From NCBI RefSeq assembly GCF_947623445.1, contig NC_135246.1:20146288-20210287 (forward strand): a stretch of DNA of 64,000 bases, written 5' to 3'. The position numbers were made by a program, and so were the translations under genes. Shown here piece by piece: positions 52,511-62,682 of this stretch. Under the pieces are notes generated by a model, which worked only from the letters and a program-made list of their open reading frames with translations, was not told where the DNA came from and searched no databases. This DNA is from Clavelina lepadiformis. Lineage: Eukaryota; Chordata; Ascidiacea; Aplousobranchia; Clavelinidae. Every line of letters begins with the position of its first letter. The first letter of the stretch is position 1.

Positions 52511-53670
52511 CTGAAGAAGATTTTGTTTGTCATTGATTTTATTTTCTACAACGATCTAAACCAGCAGTTTTCAACCCTTTTGTCTCAAAGGACCCTTTTT
52601 AGTGCCACCAGCACATTCGTGCTAAATTCTACAACATTTAAAATATTATGCAGCCATATGACTGCTGGCAAACCCACATAACTTTCATATTAACAAGCAG
52701 GAGTTTTAGTGATAAAAATCTTCATAGTTACTGTTGCCTTGGACAACTACTCACCACCAAGATCTTTTCCACTGTGGTCTGTTCCATAACTTTAAATTCC
52801 TTGAAAGTTTTCTTTGAAAAAAATTTGGGCGTCCCTGTAGATAAAAGTACAAATATGTTGATACTTAAGCAGGGTGCCACTATGGTACATTGCGAGTCAA
52901 ACACACTGTAATGATCATCACTGTGTCAATTGGTACATTGCGTGTGAAATACGGACCAATACAAAATACTTTACCAATAAACGGCCGGCTTGTGTGAAAT
53001 GAGGCTTCCACAAAACAACTCTATCAATTTTGAAATGTGAACCTGTGAGTGGTTCCGACAATGACCTGGCAAATCCAACGTGATGCTTCCAGCAACTTTG
53101 TACTGAATTTCTCACCAGCACAATGGCAGACATTACACTTCATGAAACACTGGATAGGTTTCGTCACTTACGCTTGTCAAAATTTCATGTCACACTCTAC
53201 GTCCAGGAAACATAAGATATTGACAAGAACTGAACCGTATAGTGTTTGCATTGCGGAAACATTTAAAGATATAAGAAAAAAGTTATTAAGACCTTGCACA
53301 GACAGTTGCTGAGTCTCCTGCATTTGCAGGGACGCCTAACTTGTTACACAAACAAAATTTGATAAGACAATTAGCCTAGACTTATGCAGCTATAGGTTAC
53401 TCTCTCTGCCTGTATATTTATAGGGTAAACGTTACAGCTAACTTTTGTGACAAGTTCGCCTATCGTAGAAATCAAAGTTGTACGCAATACTGTTTTAGGA
53501 AGATTTAAGAAAACAGGTTATATAAATATATAAACCTAGAAGATCTGAAAGCAAAGGAGTTGACGCAACCCTAAAAACTCGACATATATGTTTAGCCTAG
53601 TACAGCAGGCTATAAATGATAAAAAGCTGGTCCACTGCTAGTCTGTTACCTTGCCGACAAATGTTGTCAT
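52511..53670. other. Upstream of ABCB7; hAT-like end, missing first exon expected
   Basis: The first ABCB7 exon should be here or further upstream but could not be recognised. CAGCAGTTTTCAACCCTTTT near 52562 is like the left end of a hAT-type (Charlie-like) element. The right end is not clear. Confidence 0.4.
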
Positions 53671-54187
53671 AGGTGGGCAGTAATGCAGCGCTACAGTATC
53701 GAATTACTGTACTATACCGCGGCACTTTTTCAATACCGGTATCGTCCATACTTTAAAAAAAGCACCGAATCTCTGTACCAAATTACCTTTTTCAAGAAAT
53801 TTTAGTCGGTCCCGGTACTCGGTACTTTCATGTGATTATTTCAAAATTTTAACAAATATACTTTCAAGAATACATGTTAATTAATCCTTAACACTTATTT
53901 TACCATCTGTTGATCTTTTTTAATCTAGAAATGTCAAGTAAATTTGCAAGCGATTAACGCCACATATGTTTTGACCTGGAAAAATCTTTACCAGGGGCAC
54001 AATAGCGGCAAACATTGCATTTGCAGCAGCATCTTTTACGCAAGAAGTACCGGTAGTCCGGTACCGACAAAGTACCTACCGGTAACTACTTTTTTAAAAT
54101 AGTACCGAATACCGGTAACGTCGGTACATTTTTGCCAAGTACCGGTACCGTTATCGACGGTACTTTCAAAGTATCGACTGCCCACCT
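53671..54187. mobile_element. MITE-like hAT-type element rich in GGTACCG, copy B
   Basis: About 517 bp with terminal inverted repeats AGGTGGGCAGTA (left) and CGACTGCCCACCT (right). Its interior matches 36419-36866. Repeated GTACCGGTAC palindromes give strong self-complementarity. An 8-bp target-site duplication was looked for but is not convincing. No transposase, so it is non-autonomous. Confidence 0.75.
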
Positions 54188-54920
54188 CTGAGGGTTGTAA
54201 TGATTCGAGTCGTTGACTTGACTAGCGCAATAAAACACATGCTCACGAACAATTGACGAGCAGGAAAAAGTGGCAAAGCCCAGGAACTTAAAACATGCGA
54301 GATAGCAATAATAGAATTGTGTTATAAGATGGTAGGTTAGCATAGCCCCAAATCCACGAAATAATTCCTAAGTTTAACGAATTTAAGGCCAATAAAGCCA
54401 TGTAGGCTACATTCGAAGCAAAACCGCACCAGAGCCAGAGAAATATTTTTTTGGAGAGTGGAAACGTTTCTGGCTTCTATATTCTTTCTCAATGCGAAGT
54501 AGCTTATAACTAATCTAGGCCTTGTACAGTTTAATACAGACTTGGACAAACCACGTCCCTTTGGCTTTTAAAATGTTTTCAATGCATTGTGGCTCGTACG
54601 GGAAAAGTTTAAAATAACCAACAATGTATCTAAATACAAACTGAATTATTAAATTCAAACTTGCCGCAGATACAGCGCAAACTCTTACGCATTTCACGCT
54701 GCAGACTTCGCTGACCACGTATCCATAATCCAGACGTCCTATGAAACAAGTCCAGCACATAGGCTATACGTATTTTACTACAATGCACAGGTTCAAAAAG
54801 GACCACTTGGTTAAGGAAATTCTTCTATAAAGACTCAAGTTCCATGCTGCTACTGATTTATTGAAAGTATTTCTGGGAAGGACCTAGCAGAAGATAAGAT
54901 AGAGTCTGATATGAAACATG
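54188..54920. other. No recognised gene
   Basis: Intergenic sequence. A block near 54330-54400 (GATGGTAGGTTAGCATAG, then TTTAACGAATTT) resembles 63255-63315, probably a dispersed repeat. Confidence 0.45.
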
Positions 54921-54924
54921 AGTA

Positions 54925-55313
54925 TGTGATAAATATATCAATTAATGCAATATAAAATTGTGTACGACATAGAATTCTCGTCTATCGAATCAGCGAAGCA
55001 TAACACTTTGTGACGTAATCGATTGCTTCTCTGTTACTGTGCGTGCATTACGAGCGTGCATTACGAGTCATCACTTTACAGTCGTATGTTCAACGCCGCA
55101 ACATGTCTTTATGCTGTTGCTGTAACAATGTTCTATTTTGATTTATTCGTTCAATGAAGCTTCAATATAATCAGATTATACAGTTGTCATTCCAGTGTCA
55201 TTATTGCTGAAGTCTATCAAAGTTCACTGTTAAGATATACACAAGTAAATAGACTTTGTAAGGAAGTGGGCAAACCTTACAGGTTAAGGTACCATACACC
55301 ACTTTCCATTACA
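54925..55313 (+). repeat. 5' long terminal repeat
   Basis: Begins TGTGATAAATATATC and ends CCATTACA. Identical to the 3' LTR over most of its length, apart from a 13-bp tandem duplication (units GTGCATTACGAGC) and scattered single-base changes. Confidence 0.88.
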
Positions 55314-56649
55314 AACTGATGCAGCCGAGTGAGGACGATAAAAGAAGACATTTCCATTACAAGTGTGGTGGAGACGAAATCGCTGAGAACTACGCTTTTC
55401 TTTGTGGAGCAACCTATGAACAATTAAATTTGAGGTTGAGAGAAGTCTAGTGATCTCAGACTACAAGTTTCGAAGATATGTCTCATCTACAACCCATGCA
55501 ACACTCATTGGATCCAGCCGACGGACATCTCGACAACATGATTTTCGGTCAAATCAACCTCAACGACGGTGACGATGAATCGCCTGGACTACAACCACCT
55601 TTGGAAGCAACAATGACCGACGAACAAAGCACACTGAACCATCCACGTAACGTAGCACGCCAGTGAAAACACTTTGTCGGTATTTGGACATTCAGTAATG
55701 ATTTTTTGTTTGTTTATTCAATATATATCATAGAGTTTTGTTTATTTTGCTGTATATTTTTGGTCAAGCCTATAAAGCATAACTTGAGTCTTATGTCTAG
55801 GATGTTGTCCATTTGTATCGCTGTCAAATTGTCAATACCTCTCAAGGGTTTAAAAGGACCTGTGGTAGGAATCTCTGACAATATGATTTTACGTTTATAA
55901 TAGCGTTATTGTGCAGATTACGCTTATTTCCAAGTGAAATATTCACGCAGCTACACTGGGCAAACCAGACGCTGAAATATGATTGAATGGTCTTATATTT
56001 GAAAATGCCTAGCGCAAATTTCTTTTATGTTGATCAGAACGCGTGAACATAAGAAAATTTTATACCATAAGTTGTTTACGGAAATCGGCGTCATGAAACA
56101 TGAGAGGAGTATCTTGCTGACGATTTCCTCATTTTGCAAAGCTGCTCAAGCCGCAGCATAATGTGTCAATCACATCCTGATTTATATTTAAAGTCGTGAC
56201 ATAAATGTCATTGTTTGTTTTGTACACTAATTTTGCTTTATGAGTTACAGAAAACATATTACTATCTTTTTGCGAATGTATTGCCAATATGAATTGTATT
56301 GTAACTATGTTTCAACGTTTATTGTTATGTGATCTACATTTTACGTGTTATATTGACTTTTGTTATCAACACTATTGTTTTAATTATTGTTCACCGCGAA
56401 TTGTTTTTATCATGATCATAAAATATCGTGAGTTTTTTCAAAACTTACGATCTTTTCTTGGGGAAGGTTATGTGATAAATATATCAATTAACACTAGAAG
56501 GACGGCAATTTTCGTATACCTAGAAGGACGGAGTGCGTCAATTGACGCAAAAGATCAAAACGGCGCAAATGTAACGTTTTTTGTTGAGAAAACTGTGCTG
56601 TTGCTCCGAAAAAACTACTTCTATCGCATGTCCGCTTTGTGCATTTTAA

Positions 56650-57318
56650 TTAACAAAAGCAATCGCATTGAAAATACAAGCACTCGTGCCTAAACACTTC
56701 TGTTTCACGCAACTCCTTTTTCTTCTTGCACTCTTCCGGGACTTCTCTCCTGTTCTGGCGCATTGTCCCTACGAGGCTGCACTTCTTTTCAGCAAGTCGC
56801 AACGCCAGGTCAAGTGAGGTGAAAAAATTATCGCAAGTGACGTTGTAACCTCCTTGAAAAAGCGGAGCCATAAGTTTCAGTACAACGTCGGTGGGCACAC
56901 TCACATGGGGGCTCCTTGCGTCATCTTTTCCAACGTAAGGAAAACCGTTGAATAAATATTTGTTTTCAACGTCAACTGCCAGCCAGAACTTTAGACCAAA
57001 CTTGTCTGGTTTATTGGCCATATATTGGATGAACTTGCAGCGTGCCTTACACGGCAATAGTTGCTCATCCACAGTTATCTTCCACTGTGGAATGAATGCT
57101 TTTTGGCAGTTTGATATAAAACTGTTCCAAAGTTGTGAAACGAGTGCAAATTTATCATGCAATAGATTCCTACGCCTTTCCGTCTTCAGATCGAAGCGAA
57201 GGAATCGTATGAGCTCCAGAAACCTGTCTCTTGCCATGGTTTGGGAAAACATCGGACATCCCCACAAACTCTTCAAAGGGAAGTTGCGCCCTCCTATCAC
57301 GCCACGAGCAACCACCAA
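56650..57318 (-). pseudogene. piggyBac transposase fragment (DDE_Tnp_1_7 type)
   Basis: A 222-codon frame covers the middle of a piggyBac transposase of normally 550-600 residues. It has MFSQTMARDRFLELIRFLRF, then KITVDEQLLPCKARC with the first catalytic aspartate, KFGLKFWLAVDVENKYLFNG, and VTCDNFFTSLDLALRL with the second. The frame ends soon after GTMRQNRREVPEE, before the third catalytic aspartate and the C-terminal zinc-binding region, so it should not be active. The frame is also open for about 13 codons upstream of its ATG. Confidence 0.85.
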
Positions 57319-57621
57319 GCCGACGAATTTATCTAATTCATCTACTTTATCTAACTAAGAAACTCTTACTACACTTACGCTTCGATAAACTTCAAAAATT
57401 CCGAAATTAGGCTGCGCTTGTGACGAAACTACTCTGTTTTGCGGAAAAGTCGACTTGCATAGTTTGTCGACACGTTTGTCACACCTCTGTGTTGGCAGCT
57501 GTGACCTAATTCGATAAACCTGTAATTATCAGCAGAAAGAAAACAATGCTCTCTATCGCGAGACTGGTTTTTGTACTGTGAAGTAACAATGCGTCAATTG
57601 ACGCACCCCGTCCTTCTAGGT

Positions 57622-57962
57622 CAGGGGCGGGCAACTTCTTCGGTCGGCGGGCCTGATATGAGAAAATGAAGTACTTGGCGGGCCGGATTCCTGAATAGAT
57701 TGGAACGCAGCTTTGTCTTATTAATGTTCATGGTCGAAAATGTTTGCTCATAAATGTATGTAGACCCGAACAGAACAAGTAGATTTATGGCCATCTTTCT
57801 CAGGTTGGCAAACGTGGACTTATTCAGTGACGCAATACAGGGATTGCGGCAGAATGTGGCCGCAGGCCACATTATCATGTAAGACCGGAAACTGTCTGCG
57901 GGCCGCTCAAAATCCCGTCGCGGGCCGGATCCGGCCCGCGGGCCGTATGTTGCCCACCCCTG
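57622..57962 (-). mobile_element. Short hAT element inserted in the piggyBac
   Basis: It is 341 bp, starting CAGGGGCGGGCAAC and ending GTTGCCCACCCCTG, with an exact 8-bp target duplication TTCTAGGT at 57614-57621 and 57963-57970. A minus-strand frame (57621-57878) reads LVLFGSTYIYEQTFSTMNIN then KTKLRSNL, the hAT C-terminal dimerisation motif. The element is therefore an internally deleted hAT that keeps the end of its transposase. Both ends are unusually GC-rich (GGCCCGCGGGCC). Confidence 0.92.
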
Positions 57963-58506
57963 TTCTAGGTAGTGACCACGTTAATTATCTCTACCGGTAA
58001 AATAAAAACTTCATATTCATGGGTTAGTTACCTAACACTAATGTAGGAAAAGTCAGGAAATATCACGGTTTTGCGATGCACCACTTAAAAGTTATAGATG
58101 CACTTAGGTTGAAAATGCGTCGACGTGCCCCGTCCTTCTAGTGTTAATGCAATATAAAATTGTGTACGACATAGAATTCTTGTCTATCGAATCAGCGAAG
58201 CATAACACTTTGTGACGTAATCGATTGCTTCTCTGTTACTGTGCGTGCATTACGAGTCATCACTTAACAGTCGTATGTTCAACGCCGCAACATGTCTTTA
58301 TGCTGTTGCTGTAACAATGTTCTATTTTGATTTATTCGTTCAATGAAGCTTCAATATAATCAGATTATACAGTTGTCATTCCAGTGTCATTATTGCTGAA
58401 GTCTATCAAAGTTCACTGTTAAGATATACACAAGTAAACAGACTTTGTAAGGAAGTGGGCAAACCTTACAGGTTAAGATACCATACACCACTTTTCATTA
58501 CAAGTA

Positions 58507-59511
58507 TTAGGCTAATTGGTTATTAGAAAGTTATTATTTATTAAAAACCAGAGATCTAGATCTCTTGGAGGTGAGGTTAGATGTAGATGAAAAACGTTTT
58601 TACTGAGCATGAGTGGGTTTTGCTCAACTAACAGTGGGACACTCAATCAGTGAATATAGAAAACTGAAAAAAGAAACATAAAGACCCGCTGGTTAATTAT
58701 TTGTACTTGCTGTCATCAGTTATGAGTTTAATGTAGTTTATTATTGTCCTTTGCCGCCCACATCCGGAAGATTTAAAAATTCACTAATTTTACCAGTAAA
58801 ATTACGCTGCGTCATGCCAGCCAAGTGGTTTGATACCTTTTGAACCAAGTGGTGCCACTTTTACCTGTTTATGTTGGTATTATCCACTTTTGCTACTCGC
58901 CTGAACAAAATGTTTACAATCTGGTGCCTAGATCGCTTATAATTTAAAAATAATTAATCAAAGTGGTTCGACAATTTCCATTATTAACTATATAGTCGAT
59001 TGAACAAATCTTGCCATCCAAAAATATGGCAGCCGTAACTCGAAAAGGGTCTAATTAGCTATTTACATCCGAAATTTATTTTAACATGTTCTAAGGTAAT
59101 CACTTCCCAGTTATGAAACTCAACAAAGCAGACCTTTGAAGTTTTCTACAAATCAAAAAAGCTGAAAAAAGTCCACAACCAAATGATGTCACAATTTGAG
59201 TAGCTGGGGTATACAAATGTATCCTGTGGTTGTGCTCATCTGCACTAGACCTAATGTTTTGTTGTAAAACGAAGGGAATGCGCCTAAATTCCAGTGTAAA
59301 TCTGTCGTACTTGCCAACAGCAAGGTTGTTGTTGAGCTTGTTTTATTCTTCAAAACAACCAAAAATATTGGCTTAATTGTAATTTTCCCAAAACAGAGAA
59401 AATATTTTCAAATGAAAACACTGCTGACAACTGAACTGAGTCAGCATTTAAGTTAAATCTTAGAATGTAAACGAATTTAATTTCAAATGAAAGGCTTAAT
59501 CCATTTGTGTT
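58507..59511. other. No recognised gene
   Basis: Intergenic, AT-rich. It contains a 16-bp perfect palindrome AGAGATCTAGATCTCT at about 58550. No coding exon was recognised, including no methyl-CpG-binding domain. Confidence 0.45.
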
Positions 59512-60033
59512 ATGAAAGGTAAAAGAAGACAGGGAACAAATACTCGAAGTGAATATTTCCTAAGAAGTAAAAAGAAAAAAAAATTTCAACCAGTTACGAA
59601 ACGTGTGTTGTGGATTCCACCGAAATCCCCATACCATTTGGTTCAAGAAACTTTATTTCATGATCCGTGGAAATTGCTCGTGGCAACAATATTTTTAAAC
59701 CGCACCAGTGGCACAGCTGCAATTCCTTTGCTCTGGAAGTTCTTTGATCTTTGCCCAAATGCTGAAGTGACCTCAAGAACAAATCCTGATGAAATTGCAG
59801 AATTACTGAAACCTCTGGGCTTGCACAGACTTCGAGCGAAAACACTGATTCGATTTTCTGATGAATACCTCAAGAAAGATTGGCGCTACCCTATTGAACT
59901 TCATGGCATAGGAAAGTATGGCAACGATTCGTACAGAATATTTTGCATCAATGAATGGAAGATGGTGGAACCAAGTGATCGCAAATTAAATCTGTATCAT
60001 TCCTGGATGAAGAAGCAGTTCAGTGACGATTAG
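59512..60033 (+). CDS. MBD4: MBD4-type thymine/uracil DNA glycosylase, glycosylase domain only
   Basis: Single-exon frame of 173 codons matching the C-terminal glycosylase domain of MBD4, which removes T or U opposite G at CpG sites to start base-excision repair in the nucleus. Landmarks are [60 protein letters not shown] and [20 protein letters not shown]. The helix-hairpin-helix is LHGIGKYG and the catalytic aspartate is the D of GNDSYRIF. The 35 residues ahead of the domain are very basic ([14 protein letters not shown]), likely a nuclear signal. Vertebrate MBD4 has an N-terminal methyl-CpG-binding domain and several introns. Neither is visible here, though an upstream exon cannot be ruled out by eye. 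Confidence 0.92.
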   Translation: MKGKRRQGTNTRSEYFLRSKKKKKFQPVTKRVLWIPPKSPYHLVQETLFHDPWKLLVATIFLNRTSGTAAIPLLWKFFDLCPNAEVTSRTNPDEIAELLKPLGLHRLRAKTLIRFSDEYLKKDWRYPIELHGIGKYGNDSYRIFCINEWKMVEPSDRKLNLYHSWMKKQFSDD

Positions 60034-60758
60034 GAAGAAGACGCATGAAGCTGACATGTGTGCTCTGTAAAAACTGGTGTTCTCTTTGGTCTGTGTTGAA
60101 GTATCACTTGAAATAAGATCGTCTTATACTCCTGTGATCTTGGTGAAGTGACCAAACCCACTCCATTCAGTTGCTTTGCTAGTCAGTCAGTCAGTCACTC
60201 TCATTTCTTTGATCTTAATCATGTCAATGCCTCCATGTTATTGTTTTAACTTGCAAGCATGTTAAGTATGAGATCCTGAAAGTGTTTGTAGTCGTGCATG
60301 CCTTCAACAATGGGAAATTTTTGCTACTTTTTTCTCATGTGTGAAGTATACTGTTGGCTCTTGGCTGCGGTAACTACTATGCTGTAATTAGCAGGTTTGT
60401 TTCATCCGGTCGATGTTACTACAGCAATGCATGCATAAAGGGTTGGCATGAATGTTTCTAAAAGTCTTTGTTTCTGCAGATGTCACTGTAGACCAACTTT
60501 CTTGCTTCAATGCAATAGCCTAGAACATTAATATCTACCAATGCTACCTATGCTAAATAAATCAGGAAATACAAGGAAATCTAGAAGCTTTGTGAAATAC
60601 CAGCCATTAGTGAATGACAGAAAGCACACATGGAATTACTTTCAAGTGATATATACATTATATGTGTATGATGAAAGTTTTTGTTTTTAAATTGTTTTCA
60701 AACCGAAATTTGTGCAAGCCAAGAAATTTTTTGATAATTTTCTTATCTGACTTCCTAG
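60034..60758. other. MBD4 3' flank and expected PAQR3 first exon
   Basis: No domain was recognised. The PAQR3 frame needs about 20 more residues with a start codon, which should lie here. An acceptor (TTCCTAG) ends at 60758. Confidence 0.4.
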
Positions 60759-62682
60759 ATATCTGTGTCACCATCACAAGCTCTTCGCCATGTTCGATCT
60801 GGAATCCATTTGTACTCGTTTGATGAAGTCCCCGAATACCAACAAGACAACCCATTCATCACCCACGGATATCGTTCCTATCTTTCAGCAAAGCAATGTT
60901 TTAAAAGGTGAGATCCAAATTGACAAATCTTGTACAATCAAGTTTTATCACAGAATAGTTGTCAAGCGGACCGATTACGTTAAAGCACAACACAACAACA
61001 GGATTAATTTAAAGGATTTTTTAAACATATTTTCAATGTTTTCTTTTTATGTTGTTTTCCAGCATTCTTATTGCTTCAAATGAACTAGTTAATATTTGGA
61101 CACACGGTGGAGTGTTTTTTCTTCTTTTGATTTTGATGTTTCACGACCACTTCTACCTCCTCCCCCCCATGCAAGCCTCAGTATCCGACCATTTCATATT
61201 TCTCACATTTTCTCTTTGTATCCAGGTAACAAATTACTCATTATTATGTAACAATATGCTTTGTGATGATGCTGTGCAAGTAACCATCATAGTCTCCATG
61301 CAGGCGTGTATGGTTTGTTCGGCGAGCTACCACACATTCAACTGTCACATATATGAATCTGTCGCCACCCGGTGGCATGCTGTGGACTTGTATGGAATCA
61401 CCGTCGGCATGATGGGTTGTTACATCATCGGTCTTTATTACGGATTTTATTGTTACAAGGTTGGTTCGTATTCTGGCATCTTTCATGTCTGTTTGATCAC
61501 AGTTTGATTTTGTTTCGCTTCCAGGGCACCTGTTTGTTTTATGTTGCCGTCGTTTTCATTCTAATTGTTGGCTCCGGGTTTTTCATGATGCATCCAAAAT
61601 ATTTCACCAAGAAGTAAGATGTTTATGTTTATTTAATGACCAGTGCAAGAAATTGCAGGGTCGTGCTGATATTCCGTGTTCTTCACCTCAAGTATTTCCT
61701 GCCTCATCATCGAAGCATTTTTAATGACTCTGGGCATGAATTTGACATCTGTTTTCATAGATGGAGTAATTACAGGCTGTGGCACCTTTGCACTATTGCT
61801 GTGTTCGGTCTTTTGCCCACTTTGCACTGGACCATAACTTCACCGTCTAAAGAAATAGAGGTAATATGTAGGGATGTGCCGCGAAGAGGATTATTCTGGT
61901 TCGTGCAAACCCGAATATAATGAAGGTCGACACGAACGAATCCCGAATCTATTCGTATTAGAACCAAACAATAAAATTTCCTCCAAAAGTTGTCAAGTCT
62001 TGCTTCGAAAATGACGTAATCGATAAACAAATCGCTTTCTTTCAAAAAATAGTGTTTAAAAAACGATCGAAAAAGCAAAATCGTTAGGAAAACGACCTTC
62101 ATTGTAAGTATTGCTGACCGTAGTTTAGCTTTGTCGGGAAACTATGTCATCATTTTTTACAAAAGTCAGTAAATTTATAAGTAATATTGTATTCGGGTTC
62201 GCCATTGTTGGTATTCGTGTTCGTCCGAATCTTCCATAAAGGCGATATTCGGCGAATCTATTCTGGTTTGGGTTCGTATCGGCCCATCCCTAGTAATATG
62301 CGCTCTGCTGGAAGCTTCTGTCGAAAGCAACTCGGAAAACTGACGAACAGTTTTTTGTTTAGATGTTTTTACCCGCGGTGCTCACATTTTACATGATTCT
62401 TGCCGTCGCCGCGTCTTTTTATGTCTCAAAATTCCCTGAGAGGTTTTGGCCAGGTGAAGTAATTTGCTCTGATTAATAATTGCTGCAAAAGTTTCACACT
62501 GTAAGGACCGACACTGACTTTTTGTTGTGCATTTTCCAGGAAAATTTAACTTCGTTGGCCAGAGCCACAACCTGTGGCATGTTTTGACTGGCGTGGCTTT
62601 CTTGCATTGGAGGCAATTCGCGTTGACCGTGCTGCAGCATCGCCTCACGTCACACTGTCTTGTGCCAAGCCTGTCTTCATAG
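60759..62682 (+). CDS. PAQR3: PAQR3-like progestin/adipoQ receptor family protein, 5' end not identified
   Basis: Seven exons in phase, 291 residues (human PAQR3 is 311): 60759-60907, 61063-61225, 61304-61459, 61525-61613, 61776-61860, 62363-62453, 62540-62682. PAQR3 (RKTG) is a seven-helix Golgi protein that tethers Raf and affects sterol-sensing traffic. It reads IHLYSFDEVPEYQQDNPFIT then HGYRSYLSAKQCFKSILIAS before the first helix. The conserved zinc-site histidines are in SNELVNIWTH, CSASYHTFNCH and SHNLWHVLTG. SKFPERFWPGKFNFVGQSHN is close to the PAQR3 pattern. Exon 5 is taken from 61776 rather than the longer open frame before it, because that reading aligns with family helices. A hAT-like element starts 8 bp into intron 5. 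The start codon must be upstream of 60759. Confidence 0.9.
61869..62292. mobile_element. hAT-type MITE in PAQR3 intron 5
   Basis: About 424 bp with ends TAGGGATGTGCCG and CGGCCCATCCCTA, and an exact 8-bp duplication GTAATATG (61861-61868 and 62293-62300). The interior holds several CGAATCT/ATTCGGG-type units. No transposase. The duplicated 8 bp are the first bases of the intron, so the splice donor survived. Confidence 0.9.

Larger units (their letters stand above)
56492..58143 (-). mobile_element. piggyBac-type DNA transposon inserted in the 3' LTR
   Basis: Ends are CACTAGAAGGACGG (56492) and its complement CCGTCCTTCTAGTG (58130-58143), flanked by TTAA at 56488-56491 and 58144-58147, the diagnostic piggyBac target duplication. 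A second, internal inverted repeat pairs AGAAGGACGGAGTGCG near 56522 with its counterpart near 57600, each next to the palindrome TGCGTCAATTGACGCA. The asymmetric spacing from the tips is typical of the superfamily. It carries part of a transposase and a hAT insertion. Confidence 0.93.
54925..58502 (+). mobile_element. Non-autonomous LTR retrotransposon, host of a nested piggyBac and hAT
   Basis: The 5' LTR is 54925-55313 (389 bp, TG...CA). The 3' LTR is 56471-56491 plus 58148-58502 (376 bp once the piggyBac and one TTAA copy are removed). The 13-bp length difference is a tandem duplication in the 5' LTR near 55045. The target-site duplication is AGTA (54921-54924 and 58503-58506). A purine-rich tract (GGGGAAGG) lies just before the 3' LTR. 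The 1.16 kb interior has no reverse transcriptase or integrase, only a 62-codon frame at 55478-55666 (MSHLQPMQHSLDPADG...) that may be a Gag remnant. The near-identical LTRs indicate a young insertion mobilised by a relative. Confidence 0.88.

Noticed and set aside
61660-61775. Longer PAQR3 exon 5 starting near 61660
   Set aside because: It stays open, but its residues do not resemble the family. The acceptor at 61775 gives KLWHLCTIAVFGLLPTLHW, which aligns with the expected helix.
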